Source: Cesiribacter sp. SM1 (lineage in GTDB: Bacteria; Bacteroidota; Bacteroidia; Cytophagales; Cyclobacteriaceae). Taken from it: DNA of 64,000 bases. Both the position numbers and the translations under genes were made by a program. The stretch spans positions 124,001 to 188,000 of the forward strand of contig NZ_JAHXBU010000090.1 of NCBI RefSeq assembly GCF_020178975.1, in the 5' to 3' direction. Position 1 is the stretch's first letter. Every line of letters begins with the position of its first letter. The notes below the pieces were generated by a model, which did no database searches, was not told the origin of the DNA, and saw only the letters and a program-made list of their open reading frames with translations. Below, in pieces: positions 51,906 to 60,294 of this stretch.

Positions 51906-52547
51906 ATTTTAGAGTTTTGCCTGCCCTGCAGGAACACTGCCCGGGAAACCTTAATCCCGGCAGAAATTTTTATCAACGGCTAAAGAACGGCGAAAATAAA
52001 GCCAATAATGCTTCCGGCCGGAACTAGAATCGTTAAATAATGTTAAAATGGCTTTTACACAAGCCGCTGCAAAAATATTCTATTTATTCAGAAAAAGTAA
52101 TTGTTTTTTAGGGTTCGTAAGCGGGGCTGTGTTTGAGGGTGGATTTGTTCGTTGTTACCTCATCCCTAACCCTTCTGACTAGCCGTCCGCCTCTTAAAGG
52201 AGAAGGGGATTTGGCCGCCAGATGATTTAACAGGGTCTTGCGGGGGTTGGCCTTTTTTCTGGGGGCAGGGTTGTGTATTACAGGGTATCTACCAGTACAA
52301 ACATCCGCTTGTACTAAAGATAGATGAGGAAATGGGTTTAGTACAGCACAGGCGGGTGCCTGTACCCGGTTGAGAGTGATATCAGGCGCATCCGGGGAAT
52401 CCTGATGGATAACATTAACAATATGAGACTTTAACCCTGCTTCCACCCCAAATCATGAAAAAATGCAGTAAATATCACATGGGAGAACTAGTCTGCTCCT
52501 TTTTTGATTAATATTACATTGTGCACGATATTTGCGTTAACTCCACC
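51906..52547. other. Divergent intergenic region with a dispersed repeat
   Basis: About 640 bases. It contains one copy of the CCTCATCCC repeat (52158-52208), and a near-consensus GATATTTG promoter word about 15 bases before the ATG at 52548. The 112-codon minus frame here translates repeat sequence and is not a gene. Confidence 0.5.
52158..52208 (+). repeat. Intergenic CCTCATCCC repeat, copy 2
   Basis: CCTCATCCCTAACCCTTCT, identical to copy 1 over 19 bases, then a 13-base unrelated insert (52177-52189) and CCTCTTAAAGGAGAAGGGG. The CCCTTCT and AGAAGGG parts can pair. Confidence 0.6.
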
Positions 52548-53747
52548 ATGAAACACCTGATTCTCTTATTGTTGGTATGCTTCACTACGACTGCATTTGC
52601 GCAGACGGCCTCCACTGATACCCAGTTGGTAGAGGCACCGGGCTTATCTTCAGATGAAGAGAAACTCCTACTGATGGACATGACCCTGCAGATGGAAACT
52701 GCAGATGCCATCAACCAGATGTACAACTTTAAGTTTGCCAGGGCCGAGCAGCAGTTTCGCTGGATCAAGCAAAAATACCCCACGCACCCGCTCCCTTATT
52801 TCCTGATGGGCCTTAGCCAGTGGTGGAAGATTATGCCCAATGTGGAGAACGAGCGCTACGATGTGCGCTTCACCCAATACATGGACAGCACCATCTACTT
52901 TGCCGAGCGCATGTTAAGTGCCGACGAAAGCAATGCCGAAGCAAAATTTTTCCTCTCCGGCGCCTGGGCCTTTAAAAGCCGCCTTCACTCAGAGCGCAAA
53001 AGCTGGCGCAAAGCCGCCTCTTCCGGTAAAAAAGCCCTGGAGTACCTCGAGCTGAAAGGCGAGAAAAAAGCACTTAGCTCTGAGTTTCTCTTTGGCGATG
53101 CCCTCTATAACTATTATGCCGAGTGGGTGCCTGAAAACTACCCCCTGCTGAAGCCTGTGCTGATGTTTTTCCCCGATGGCGACAAGCCCCTGGGCATGCA
53201 GCAGCTAAAGGAAGTAGCCAATAATGCCTTCTACACCCGTACCGAGGCACAGTATTTCCTGATGCGCATCCTGGCCCTTGATGAAAACAAGCCCTACGAA
53301 GCCCTGCGCCTTTCGGAGTACCTGCACAAGACCTATCCCGATAACCCCTACTTTCACCGCTATTACGCCCGTATGCTCTACACCACCGGCCAGTACACCA
53401 AGCTGGAGGAGACTTCCAAGAACATCCTGGACAAGATCGACAACAAGATGCCCGGTTACGAGTCCATCAGCGGACGCTATGCAGCCTTTTACCTGGGCCA
53501 GATGTACGATGTGCTCAACAAGCACAACGATGCCCGCAAATACTTTATCCGTGTAATAGAGTTCGCCAAAAGCACCAACGACCTTGATTCCGGCTATATG
53601 CTCTACAGCCTCCTGGCCCTGGGCGACATGGCCAAGGAAGACGGCGACGAGCGCCAGGCCAAACGCTACTACAAAGAAGTAAAAAAATACGGCGACCGCG
53701 GCCACTCAGCACATTCCAAGGCCAGGGAGAGGCTGAAGGAGATGTGA
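52548..53747 (+). CDS. Exported tetratricopeptide-repeat protein
   Basis: 399 residues from the ATG at 52548 (K-H-L-I-L-L-L-L-V-C-F-T-T-T-A-F-A-Q gives a clean type I signal); the upstream in-frame start at 52521 would spoil it. The rest is helical, with several degenerate TPRs, clearest near the C-terminus (Y-F-I-R-V-I-E-F-A-K, G-Y-M-L-Y-S-L-L-A-L-G-D-M-A-K-E-D-G-D-E-R-Q-A-K-R-Y-Y in two halves). It is a typical conserved Bacteroidota periplasmic TPR protein of unknown partner. Codon use is GC-rich, unlike the AT-rich gene that follows. Confidence 0.85.
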   Translation: MKHLILLLLVCFTTTAFAQTASTDTQLVEAPGLSSDEEKLLLMDMTLQMETADAINQMYNFKFARAEQQFRWIKQKYPTHPLPYFLMGLSQWWKIMPNVENERYDVRFTQYMDSTIYFAERMLSADESNAEAKFFLSGAWAFKSRLHSERKSWRKAASSGKKALEYLELKGEKKALSSEFLFGDALYNYYAEWVPENYPLLKPVLMFFPDGDKPLGMQQLKEVANNAFYTRTEAQYFLMRILALDENKPYEALRLSEYLHKTYPDNPYFHRYYARMLYTTGQYTKLEETSKNILDKIDNKMPGYESISGRYAAFYLGQMYDVLNKHNDARKYFIRVIEFAKSTNDLDSGYMLYSLLALGDMAKEDGDERQAKRYYKEVKKYGDRGHSAHSKARERLKEM

Positions 53748-53827
53748 TTTTATTAACTTTACTTCACATTGCTGTGCATAGGGAAATGAACCGCATAAGT
53801 GAAAGTGCTTAACCTAAGCCCTCGCGC

Positions 53828-55219
53828 ATGACTTGGATCGATCTTTTTCTTACCCCCTTCTATCTGTTGATCATATATGTATTGGCTTATATTGTCAAGC
53901 CACATGTAAGCAATAGACATACAGGTAAATATTTCATTCCTGCTTTAAGCCTGAAATTACTAGGGGCAGTTTGCCTTGGTTTAGTGTATCAATTTTATTA
54001 TGATGGTGGGGATACGTTTAGTTATTTTAATTCTGCTAAGCAAATATGGGAAGCATTCAATAAAAGTACAGCAACTGGTATTGATGTGATTACAGCAGAG
54101 GCTGGAAATTATTCCGGTAATTCGAGTACTTATACCATGCGAATGTGGGGATTTAGGAGCCAAGCTAATTTGATGGTGATAAAAATAGTAGGTATTCTAG
54201 GCCTGATAAGTTTTGGTTCCTACACAGTCATTAGTTTGTTGTTTGCAGTTTTGAGTTTTTCAGGCCTTTGGGCCATGTATCTTACTTTTTATAAAATTCG
54301 GCCAACCCTTCATAAAGAACTTGCCATAGCCTCCTTTTTTGTGCCTTCTGTTTTTTTCTGGGGTTCGGGGATCATGAAGGATACTATTTGTATTGGGGCC
54401 TTAGGTTGGGCTTTTTTTGGTTTTTACCATCTTTTGCTGGCAACTGAAAAAAAGATCTTTTCGTTTGTTATTCTGGCTGTTTCAATTTTCCTTATTAAGG
54501 AAATCAAAACATATTTAATTCTTTCTTTTCTGCCTGCAGCTATTTTTTGGATTGTTTTAGAGTACAATAAGAGGATCAAGCAGGTGTATATAAGGGTTTT
54601 AGTGTTTCCTCTTATATTGGGTATAGGATTAGTAGTAGCTTATTTTGGAGCTGTAAAGGTGTCGGAAGATAGTGATCGCTACGCAATTGATAAAATTGCC
54701 GAAAGAGCAGCCATTACTTCGAATTATTTAGAGAGGCAGACATTAGCGCGTGCAGGTGTTGGCAGAAGAACTGGTTCTGAGTATTCTGTCGGAACGCTGG
54801 ACGGCAGTTTTGGAAGTATTTTAACGGTAGCCCCACAGGCAATTGTAGTTACCTTATATAGGCCATTTTTATTTGAGGTAAGAAATCCTGTAATGTTATT
54901 ATCAGCCATTGAAGCCTCCTGGTTTCTGTTCCTTACTATATACATTATATGTAAAACAGGTGTAATTAAATTTTTTACCGTTGCTTTCAAAGATCCTTTA
55001 GTTTCTTTTGGAATGATATTTAGTATTGTCTTTGCAATTGGAGTAGGGGCTACCTCTGGTAATTTTGGTACCTTGGTTAGGTATAAGATACCATTGATTC
55101 CTTTTTATCTGGTTGCTCTTTATATTATGCTGGCAGAACTTAGAAAGTTTACTGGTAGAAAAAAACAGGTGCGTCGACAACGTTATGTTGTGCATACCAC
55201 ACCAACACCTATGATTTAA
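53828..55219 (+). CDS. Polytopic inner-membrane protein of unknown function
   Basis: 463 residues with about ten predicted membrane helices. Notable segments are F-Y-Y-D-G-G-D-T-F-S-Y-F-N near residue 57 (acidic residues in a loop after the second helix, as in GT-C or polymerase-like proteins), S-V-F-F-W-G-S-G-I-M-K-D in the middle, and a 60-residue extracytoplasmic loop (about 280-340). The basic C-terminus is R-K-K-Q-V-R-R-Q-R. Clearly AT-richer than its neighbours, and followed by surface-glycan genes, so a polysaccharide polymerase or lipid-linked-sugar role is possible but not established. No recognised family. Confidence 0.7.
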   Translation: MTWIDLFLTPFYLLIIYVLAYIVKPHVSNRHTGKYFIPALSLKLLGAVCLGLVYQFYYDGGDTFSYFNSAKQIWEAFNKSTATGIDVITAEAGNYSGNSSTYTMRMWGFRSQANLMVIKIVGILGLISFGSYTVISLLFAVLSFSGLWAMYLTFYKIRPTLHKELAIASFFVPSVFFWGSGIMKDTICIGALGWAFFGFYHLLLATEKKIFSFVILAVSIFLIKEIKTYLILSFLPAAIFWIVLEYNKRIKQVYIRVLVFPLILGIGLVVAYFGAVKVSEDSDRYAIDKIAERAAITSNYLERQTLARAGVGRRTGSEYSVGTLDGSFGSILTVAPQAIVVTLYRPFLFEVRNPVMLLSAIEASWFLFLTIYIICKTGVIKFFTVAFKDPLVSFGMIFSIVFAIGVGATSGNFGTLVRYKIPLIPFYLVALYIMLAELRKFTGRKKQVRRQRYVVHTTPTPMI

Positions 55220-55368
55220 AACAATCTATGTTTATCAGGCCATGAAAATAAGGATCTCTGAAAGGTAGAATGATGAATCTTTCTGCCAGAGCTTCTTAGC
55301 TTGTGTTCTGCAAATAATATACATTGCTGCATAGTTTGCTTACCGAGTAATGATATATCAGCTTTATT

Positions 55369-56079
55369 TCAATTAATTAAGTTCTGCGAAAACTCCTGCC
55401 AATTGATATCAGGTATGCTATTATAAGGTGGGTAGAACCTTCCATGTCTCGAATATAATCCAATTACGTAAGTGAAATTAGTCTGATAAATAACTTTGTA
55501 TTCTAAATTGTTATATGAATGCCAATCAATACTTCCATAACTTTTCTTTGATAACTCTTTCATGTCAATGGGATTCATTTTGTTATCAAGCCCAATAAAC
55601 TCGGCATTCGAATCAACGAACATCCACCCCTTCTGTGTCAGCACTTCAAGTAAAGCATGAGACTCATTCCCAGGAGTTAGTAAAGCTTTTGTTGTACTAC
55701 CGCTAATTCCTGTTGATAGTACAGTAATGTGTCTGGTCTTAAAGTTATATGTGCGTAGTATTTTTTCGATTACCCTGCTTCTGTCATAGCATAATCCGTA
55801 GCGAGAATTATACAAGTTCTCGGGTTCTCTTGGACTACCCTCTGGTATACCCTGATTGATTGGTGCTACAGAGAGTACCCTATTCTGGACAGCCATAATA
55901 AACCTAATTTCTTCTTCAAAAGACTTTGGCAGTGACAAAGAAAGACTGTCCTCTTCTAGAATTTTGGATATATATATCTGATCGCTTTCAGTAATGGAAT
56001 TGTCAACGTTATGGAAAATCAGTACACCAACCAGAGAAAGAACTGCTGAAGTCAAGAGAAATAGTAATAATTTTTTCAT
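55369..56079 (-). CDS. Transglutaminase-like protease-fold protein
   Basis: 236 residues from the ATG at 56079 (a TTG nine bases upstream is less likely). N-terminal signal or anchor helix (L-L-L-F-L-L-T-S-A-V-L-S-L-V-G-V-L-I-F). The catalytic triad of the transglutaminase-like fold can be placed: Cys97 in Y-G-L-C-Y-D-R-S-R, His141 in N-E-S-H-A-L-L-E-V, Asp156 in G-W-M-F-V-D-S-N. The domain is complete and faces the periplasm. Proteins like this occur in exopolysaccharide loci and may process peptides or act as hydrolases; the substrate is unknown. AT-rich. Confidence 0.75.
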   Translation of the reverse strand: MKKLLLFLLTSAVLSLVGVLIFHNVDNSITESDQIYISKILEEDSLSLSLPKSFEEEIRFIMAVQNRVLSVAPINQGIPEGSPREPENLYNSRYGLCYDRSRVIEKILRTYNFKTRHITVLSTGISGSTTKALLTPGNESHALLEVLTQKGWMFVDSNAEFIGLDNKMNPIDMKELSKKSYGSIDWHSYNNLEYKVIYQTNFTYVIGLYSRHGRFYPPYNSIPDINWQEFSQNLIN

Positions 56080-56395
56080 ATAACACAATAGAAAAACTTA
56101 TCTGAAAGATTGATGTTTGAGCGTCTAAAAGCTGATATGCATCTTCAAGCTTTTGGTTTTTGATTTATTTAGATATTAATACTTCTACTTCTATGGCTTT
56201 CAGATAGATAGCTTAATTTTCTTGGTTACTATAGAGAGCTTATGAGAGTTGAAATTAATAAAAATAGCAGACTTATTTTAAGTTTATGGTTAGTATATTT
56301 ATTTGAAACCATGGAAGGAACAGTTACATATTGAAAATCTGACACTATCAGTTGATTCTAACTGCAGTGTTGATCAATGCCATGCGAAAGGAATT
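56080..56395. other. AT-rich intergenic gap
   Basis: About 315 bases between two minus-strand genes. No reading frame, consensus promoter word or hairpin of note. It presumably carries the promoter of the transglutaminase-like gene. Confidence 0.35.
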
Positions 56396-57463
56396 TTATG
56401 AGAAAAGATTCAAATAATTACAATAGTTGGCTGACACTGAAAATTTAGCTTCCACACTTGCTCTGGCCCGCTTGCCTATGGAGCAGCGTAGGTAAGTGTC
56501 TTCTATTAACCTGCTTATTGATGACTCCCACTCCTCCGGGCTATCAGCTAAATACCCATTTTTATTATGTTGAATAATGGTCTTATTAACCCCTACAGGT
56601 GATACAACAGAAGGTACACCCAAGGCCATATATTGTAAGGCCTTGAAACCACATTTACCTTCCGACCATTTGTCGGCCGTCAGGGGCATCAGGCCTATAT
56701 CCATCTTCAGCAGGTCATCTGCTTCTGTTTCTTTATTCCATTTCCTGAACTCCAACCTGGGAATCCGTAGATCGGGTGTGTGGTTAGAAATAATCAGGAA
56801 GCTGATGTGTTGATACTTTGTGGCTAAATGGTTAAGCACTGGTTCAAGTAACTTTAGGTACTTTAGGGTGCTGTGGGTACCTGTCCAGCCCAGAATCACC
56901 GGCCCATCGCGGTGTTCCTTTAGTCGGTTGTGCAGGTGTACCGTGTCAATTGTAGTCGGGTTCGTTACTACATAATTGTTGTACTGCCGGGCCCAGTTAG
57001 CTAAATAGTCATTGCCGCAGCTTACCCTGGTACTCCAGCGGCAGATAGAGGCTACTTTTTGGTGCCATTTCAGGCCTGCAGCCAGCTTGTTTTGTTCCGA
57101 AGTGTTGGGTAGCCAGATGGCATCATCAAAATCGTAAATAACTCTTTTTCTGAACACTTTCGTGATGAGCCACTCAAAAAGGGGAGGCCCCAGGGGAGCC
57201 GCTTCGCGGTGTATGAACACCCAGTCGTATCTGTAGATGCTGGGCAATAGTGCTATTCTCCTGAGAAAGCCTTTGGCAATACCCAGGGCTTTTTTGGAGC
57301 CATTGCCCGATTTGTAAAGTATCCGCCAGGTCTCAAGGTCTAAGAAAGAGGCAACGGTGTAGCGGTGGCCTTCTTCTTTCAGTATGTCGAAGTACTGTTC
57401 AAAGCGAAAACGTTGCGAGGGAGCTTCTCCCTCCGGATATGGTACTACAAATAGAATGTTCAT
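56396..57463 (-). CDS. Glycosyltransferase, GT4-like
   Basis: 355 residues from the ATG at 57463; the TTG six bases upstream is a poorer start. N-terminal N-I-L-F-V-V-P-Y-P-E-G-E-A-P-S-Q-R-F-R-F, a pattern of Bacteroidota EPS glycosyltransferases, then I-Y-D-F-D-D-A-I-W, I-L-G-W-T-G-T-H-S-T, and the C-terminal donor-binding region G-F-K-A-L-Q-Y-M-A-L-G-V-P-S-V-V-S-P with the conserved glutamate replaced by K-C-G-F-K (E-G-K-C-G-F-K). It transfers a sugar from a nucleotide donor to a surface-glycan precursor, in the cytoplasm or at the inner membrane. The gap to cysQ contains a 33-base palindrome. Confidence 0.88.
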   Translation of the reverse strand: MNILFVVPYPEGEAPSQRFRFEQYFDILKEEGHRYTVASFLDLETWRILYKSGNGSKKALGIAKGFLRRIALLPSIYRYDWVFIHREAAPLGPPLFEWLITKVFRKRVIYDFDDAIWLPNTSEQNKLAAGLKWHQKVASICRWSTRVSCGNDYLANWARQYNNYVVTNPTTIDTVHLHNRLKEHRDGPVILGWTGTHSTLKYLKLLEPVLNHLATKYQHISFLIISNHTPDLRIPRLEFRKWNKETEADDLLKMDIGLMPLTADKWSEGKCGFKALQYMALGVPSVVSPVGVNKTIIQHNKNGYLADSPEEWESSISRLIEDTYLRCSIGKRARASVEAKFSVSANYCNYLNLFS

Positions 57464-57490
57464 GTTCAATCCCCCTGCTGCTGCTGTTTT

Positions 57491-57523
57491 AAACCTGGCA
57501 GGTCTTCAAGACCTGTCAGGTTT
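57491..57523. repeat. Nested palindrome (AAACCTG repeat)
   Basis: A 16-bp hairpin with one G-T wobble and a one-base centre: AAACCTGGCAGGTCTT pairs with AAGACCTGTCAGGTTT. Each arm is itself a small palindrome (ACCTG-G-CAGGT and ACCTG-T-CAGGT). Between cysQ and the glycosyltransferase gene. From memory, similar words are dispersed in other Bacteroidota genomes; not checked. Confidence 0.8.
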
Positions 57524-57572
57524 GCTGACGCTTGCAAAGAAAGTACTTTACCAATATCAATAATGTTATTTC

Positions 57573-58346
57573 CTAAAATCCCTTGCACAAAAAGCTGCCG
57601 TTCAGCAGGTTTTCCCGGTTGTAATGCATCGGAACATCGCCCATCAGCACCTGCCCGCCGGCACCTTCTACAATGGCCTGCCCAGCGGCAGTATCCCACT
57701 CCATGGTAGGCTTGCCCCGGTAATAGATGTCAGCAGCGCCATCGGCTACCAGGCAGAATTTGATAGAGCTGCCTGAATCAACATAATTAGTAATGGAATA
57801 TTGTGCCAGCACCGCATCGTCTTCATCACCAGAGTGAGAGCGGCTGCGGACGGCAGTCAGCTTTTCTGTTTTATTGTTCACCTTCAGTTTTTGTGCCTCT
57901 TTGCCCTTCTGCTGTTTAAAAGCACCATAAGCCGATCCGCCCCAGTAGAGGGTTTCTTTTACAGGTACATAGATCACCCCAAACAGCGGCTTGTGGTCTT
58001 CGATCAGCGCAATGTTTACCGTGAACTCACCATTCCGTTTAATAAATTCCTTGGTGCCATCGAGCGGATCTACCAGCCAGCAGCTGCTCCAGTGCTGACG
58101 GTCACTGTATGGAGTCTGCATACCTTCTTCCGATAGTACCGGTATCTGCGGGAAACGTGTTTTCAGGCGCCCGTCTATCACCACATGCGAACGCTGGTCG
58201 GCAATGGTCAGGGGGGAGTCATCGGCCTTGTAGTCTACAGTATCGAACAGGGAGGTGTCGTGGTATACTTTCAGGATTTCTTCACCGGCTTTAACGGCAG
58301 TGTCGATCAGGTACTGGATATCATTCTGGGAGAGCAGAGTAGGCAT
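57573..58346 (-). CDS. cysQ: 3'(2'),5'-bisphosphate nucleotidase CysQ
   Basis: 257 residues from the ATG at 58346; the longer frame starts in a repeat-like region. Inositol-monophosphatase fold with the metal ligands E73/E74 in L-S-E-E-G and the D-P-L-D-G-T-K-E motif at 93-100, then W-D-T-A-A-G-Q-A near the C-terminus. It removes the 3'-phosphate from PAP, the by-product of PAPS-dependent sulfotransfer or PAPS reduction. It is divergent from cysC, with a TATATTTG promoter word. Its presence beside cysC is a sign that PAPS is really used. Confidence 0.92.
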   Translation of the reverse strand: MPTLLSQNDIQYLIDTAVKAGEEILKVYHDTSLFDTVDYKADDSPLTIADQRSHVVIDGRLKTRFPQIPVLSEEGMQTPYSDRQHWSSCWLVDPLDGTKEFIKRNGEFTVNIALIEDHKPLFGVIYVPVKETLYWGGSAYGAFKQQKGKEAQKLKVNNKTEKLTAVRSRSHSGDEDDAVLAQYSITNYVDSGSSIKFCLVADGAADIYYRGKPTMEWDTAAGQAIVEGAGGQVLMGDVPMHYNRENLLNGSFLCKGF

Positions 58347-58381
58347 AAAAATGTGCTTGTGTTTTAGGTTAGTATTAAATG

Positions 58382-58389
58382 CAAATATA
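58382..58389 (-). promoter_or_regulatory. Candidate -7 promoter element of cysQ
   Basis: Minus-strand TATATTTG, exact TAnnTTTG match, 36 bases before the ATG at 58346. It supports that start over the longer frame. Confidence 0.5.
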
Positions 58390-58392
58390 AGG

Positions 58393-58409
58393 AGGTATGG
58401 GGTATGAGG
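58393..58409 (-). repeat. 17-base repeat shared with the cysD-cysN gap
   Basis: Minus-strand CCTCATACCCCATACCT, identical to 60270-60286 on the plus strand, so the two copies are inverted around cysC and cysD. It overlaps the upstream part of the cysQ promoter region. Confidence 0.65.
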
Positions 58410-58605
58410 TACCAGGTATGTGCATAAAGTCTGCAGCATATGCCCGGCTTTATTACGTATGGGTAGGGGTGGAGGTTGTAAAAAATCTTTTCCAAAACCG
58501 AAACCCTACCCATACACACACCGTTTGCTAAAGGGTCGTTTCGCAATTTGGAAGGGGTACGGATATTCCTGCTAGCGAAGCCCTTTATTTATGGCAAAAT
58601 ATTTT

Positions 58606-58613
58606 TAGTTTTG
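58606..58613 (+). promoter_or_regulatory. Candidate -7 promoter element of cysC-cysD-cysN
   Basis: TAGTTTTG, exact TAnnTTTG match, 25 bases before the GTG start of cysC. Confidence 0.5.
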
Positions 58614-58638
58614 CATCTGGTTCAGAAATAATTTTTTT

Positions 58639-59241
58639 GTGGAGAATATTCACCCAATCTTTGACAGGATTCTTGACCGTAGTCAAAAAGAGCGCTTGCT
58701 CAAACAACGCGCGGCCGTCATCTGGATGGTAGGCTTGTCCGGCTCGGGCAAAAGTACCATTGCACAGGCCCTGGAAAAACGTTTGCACCAGGATGGCTGC
58801 CTCACCCAGCTGCTCGATGGCGATAACCTGCGCAGCGGCCTCAACAGCAACCTTGGCTTTTCTGAAGAAGACCGCCGGGAAAACCTGCGCCGCTCTGCCG
58901 AAACAGCAAAGCTGTTCCTTAACTGCGGCATCATCACCATCTGCTCCTTTATCAGCCCTACTGCAGAGGTGCGGGAAAGGGCTAAATCCATTATTGGAGA
59001 GGCTGATTTTCTGGAAGTGCATGTAAAATGTTCTTTTGATGCCTGCGCAAAGCGCGATGTAAAAGGACTTTACGCCAAAGCTCTGCGCGGCGAGATCAAA
59101 AATTTTACAGGACTGGATGCTCCCTTCGAGGAACCTCAGAACCCCTGGCTCCAGCTTAATTCCGAAGAAGAAAGCGAAGAAGCCTGTGTGGAGCTCCTAT
59201 ATACAAAACTGATTCAACGAGTAAAAACTCAGCAAGATTAA
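58639..59241 (+). CDS. cysC: Adenylyl-sulfate kinase
   Basis: 200 residues starting at GTG 58639, which gives the family N-terminus E-N-I-H-P-I-F-D. P-loop G-L-S-G-S-G-K-S-T at 32-40, then L-L-D-G-D-N-L-R and F-S-E-E-D-R-R-E-N (APS-binding), C-S-F-I-S-P, and R-D-V-K-G-L-Y-A-K-A. It phosphorylates APS to PAPS. As a stand-alone kinase it is first in a cysC-cysD-cysN operon, with cysD ten bases downstream. Making PAPS without any visible PAPS reductase points to sulfotransfer. Confidence 0.95.
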   Translation: MENIHPIFDRILDRSQKERLLKQRAAVIWMVGLSGSGKSTIAQALEKRLHQDGCLTQLLDGDNLRSGLNSNLGFSEEDRRENLRRSAETAKLFLNCGIITICSFISPTAEVRERAKSIIGEADFLEVHVKCSFDACAKRDVKGLYAKALRGEIKNFTGLDAPFEEPQNPWLQLNSEEESEEACVELLYTKLIQRVKTQQD

Positions 59242-59251
59242 TTTAAGAGGC

Positions 59252-60157
59252 ATGGCATCTTACAACCTAAGTCACCTGAAACAGCTGGAAGCGGAAGCGA
59301 TCTATATCATGCGCGAAGTAGCCGCACAGTTTGAGCGCCCGGTGCTCCTTTTTTCCGGTGGAAAAGATTCGATCGTATTAACCCGTCTGGCGGAAAAAGC
59401 CTTCTGGCCGGCTAAAATGCCTTTTCCCCTCATGCACATCGATACCGGCCACAACTTTCCCGAAACCATCGCTTTCCGCGATAAGCTGGTGGAAAAGCTG
59501 GGCGTGGAGCTGATCGTGGGCAGCGTGGAGGAATCTATCCGCCAGGGCAAGGCCCAGGACGAAAAAGGCCCAAACCCCAGCCGCAATGGCCTGCAGACCA
59601 TTACCCTGCTCGATAAAATTGAGGAACTGGGATTTGATGCTGCCTTTGGCGGTGCCCGCCGCGATGAAGAAAAGGCCCGTGCAAAAGAACGTTTCTTCTC
59701 GCACCGCGATGAATTTGGACAGTGGGACCCTAAAAACCAGCGCCCTGAGCTCTGGAACCTGTTCAACGGCCGTAAAAATATGGGTGAGCACTTCCGGGTG
59801 TTCCCGATCAGCAACTGGACGGAGATGGACGTATGGCAGTACATTGCCCAGGAAGGCCTGGAGCTGCCGCCGATCTATTTCTCGCACCAGCGCAGGGTGG
59901 TAAACCGCGGCGGTGTGTTACTGGCCGAGAACCCTTACATCTCGCTGCTCAATGGCGAGGAGTACGAAACCCGTACCATCCGTTTCCGCACCGTAGGTGA
60001 TGCCACCTGTACCGGGGCGGTAGAGTCAGATGCCGATACCCTGGAGAAAATTATTCAGGAAGTTGCTTCTGCCCGCATTACAGAACGCGGTGGCCGTGCC
60101 GACGACCGCCGCAGCGAAGCAGCCATGGAAGATCGTAAACGCCAGGGATATTTTTAA
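59252..60157 (+). CDS. cysD: Sulfate adenylyltransferase subunit 2
   Basis: 301 residues, PP-loop (adenine nucleotide alpha hydrolase) fold with S-G-G-K-D-S at 35-40, H-I-D-T-G-H-N-F-P-E, A-F-G-G-A-R-R-D-E-E-K-A-R-A-K-E-R, and F-P-I-S-N-W-T-E-M-D-V-W. It is the catalytic subunit of ATP sulfurylase, forming APS from ATP and sulfate together with the CysN GTPase. AAGAGG ribosome-binding site just before the ATG. The following gap of 137 bases to cysN contains repeats rather than a terminator. Confidence 0.96.
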   Translation: MASYNLSHLKQLEAEAIYIMREVAAQFERPVLLFSGGKDSIVLTRLAEKAFWPAKMPFPLMHIDTGHNFPETIAFRDKLVEKLGVELIVGSVEESIRQGKAQDEKGPNPSRNGLQTITLLDKIEELGFDAAFGGARRDEEKARAKERFFSHRDEFGQWDPKNQRPELWNLFNGRKNMGEHFRVFPISNWTEMDVWQYIAQEGLELPPIYFSHQRRVVNRGGVLLAENPYISLLNGEEYETRTIRFRTVGDATCTGAVESDADTLEKIIQEVASARITERGGRADDRRSEAAMEDRKRQGYF

Positions 60158-60255
60158 CAGGTATCAGCGATCGGGTATCAGGCATCAGGTTGTTTGCTGC
60201 TTATGCCGGCGCCTGAATGTATCATCCTACTGCCCGATACCGCAGCGGCGGACCG

Positions 60256-60286
60256 CCTCATACCTCATACCTCATACCCCATACCT
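60256..60286 (+). repeat. CCTCATA heptamer array in the cysD-cysN gap
   Basis: Three tandem CCTCATA units and one CCCCATA, followed by CCT. The last 17 bases recur in inverted orientation at 58393-58409. Similar words (GGTATCAG) appear at 60161-60190. It ends 8 bases before the cysN ATG, over the expected ribosome-binding site. Confidence 0.7.
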
Positions 60287-60294
60287 AAACAACA

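Noticed and set aside
52108-52446. 112-codon minus-strand open frame
   Set aside because: It translates the CCTCATCCC repeat (product includes S-P-S-P-L-R-G-G), has no start signal or family features and lies in a repeat-bearing gap.
57466-57699. 77-codon minus frame overlapping the end of cysQ
   Set aside because: Reads through the AAACCTG palindrome and the 3' end of cysQ in another frame; no family features.
58440-58638. Sulfur-responsive riboswitch upstream of cysC
   Set aside because: No SAM or other known riboswitch core was seen; a simple TAnnTTTG promoter explains the region.
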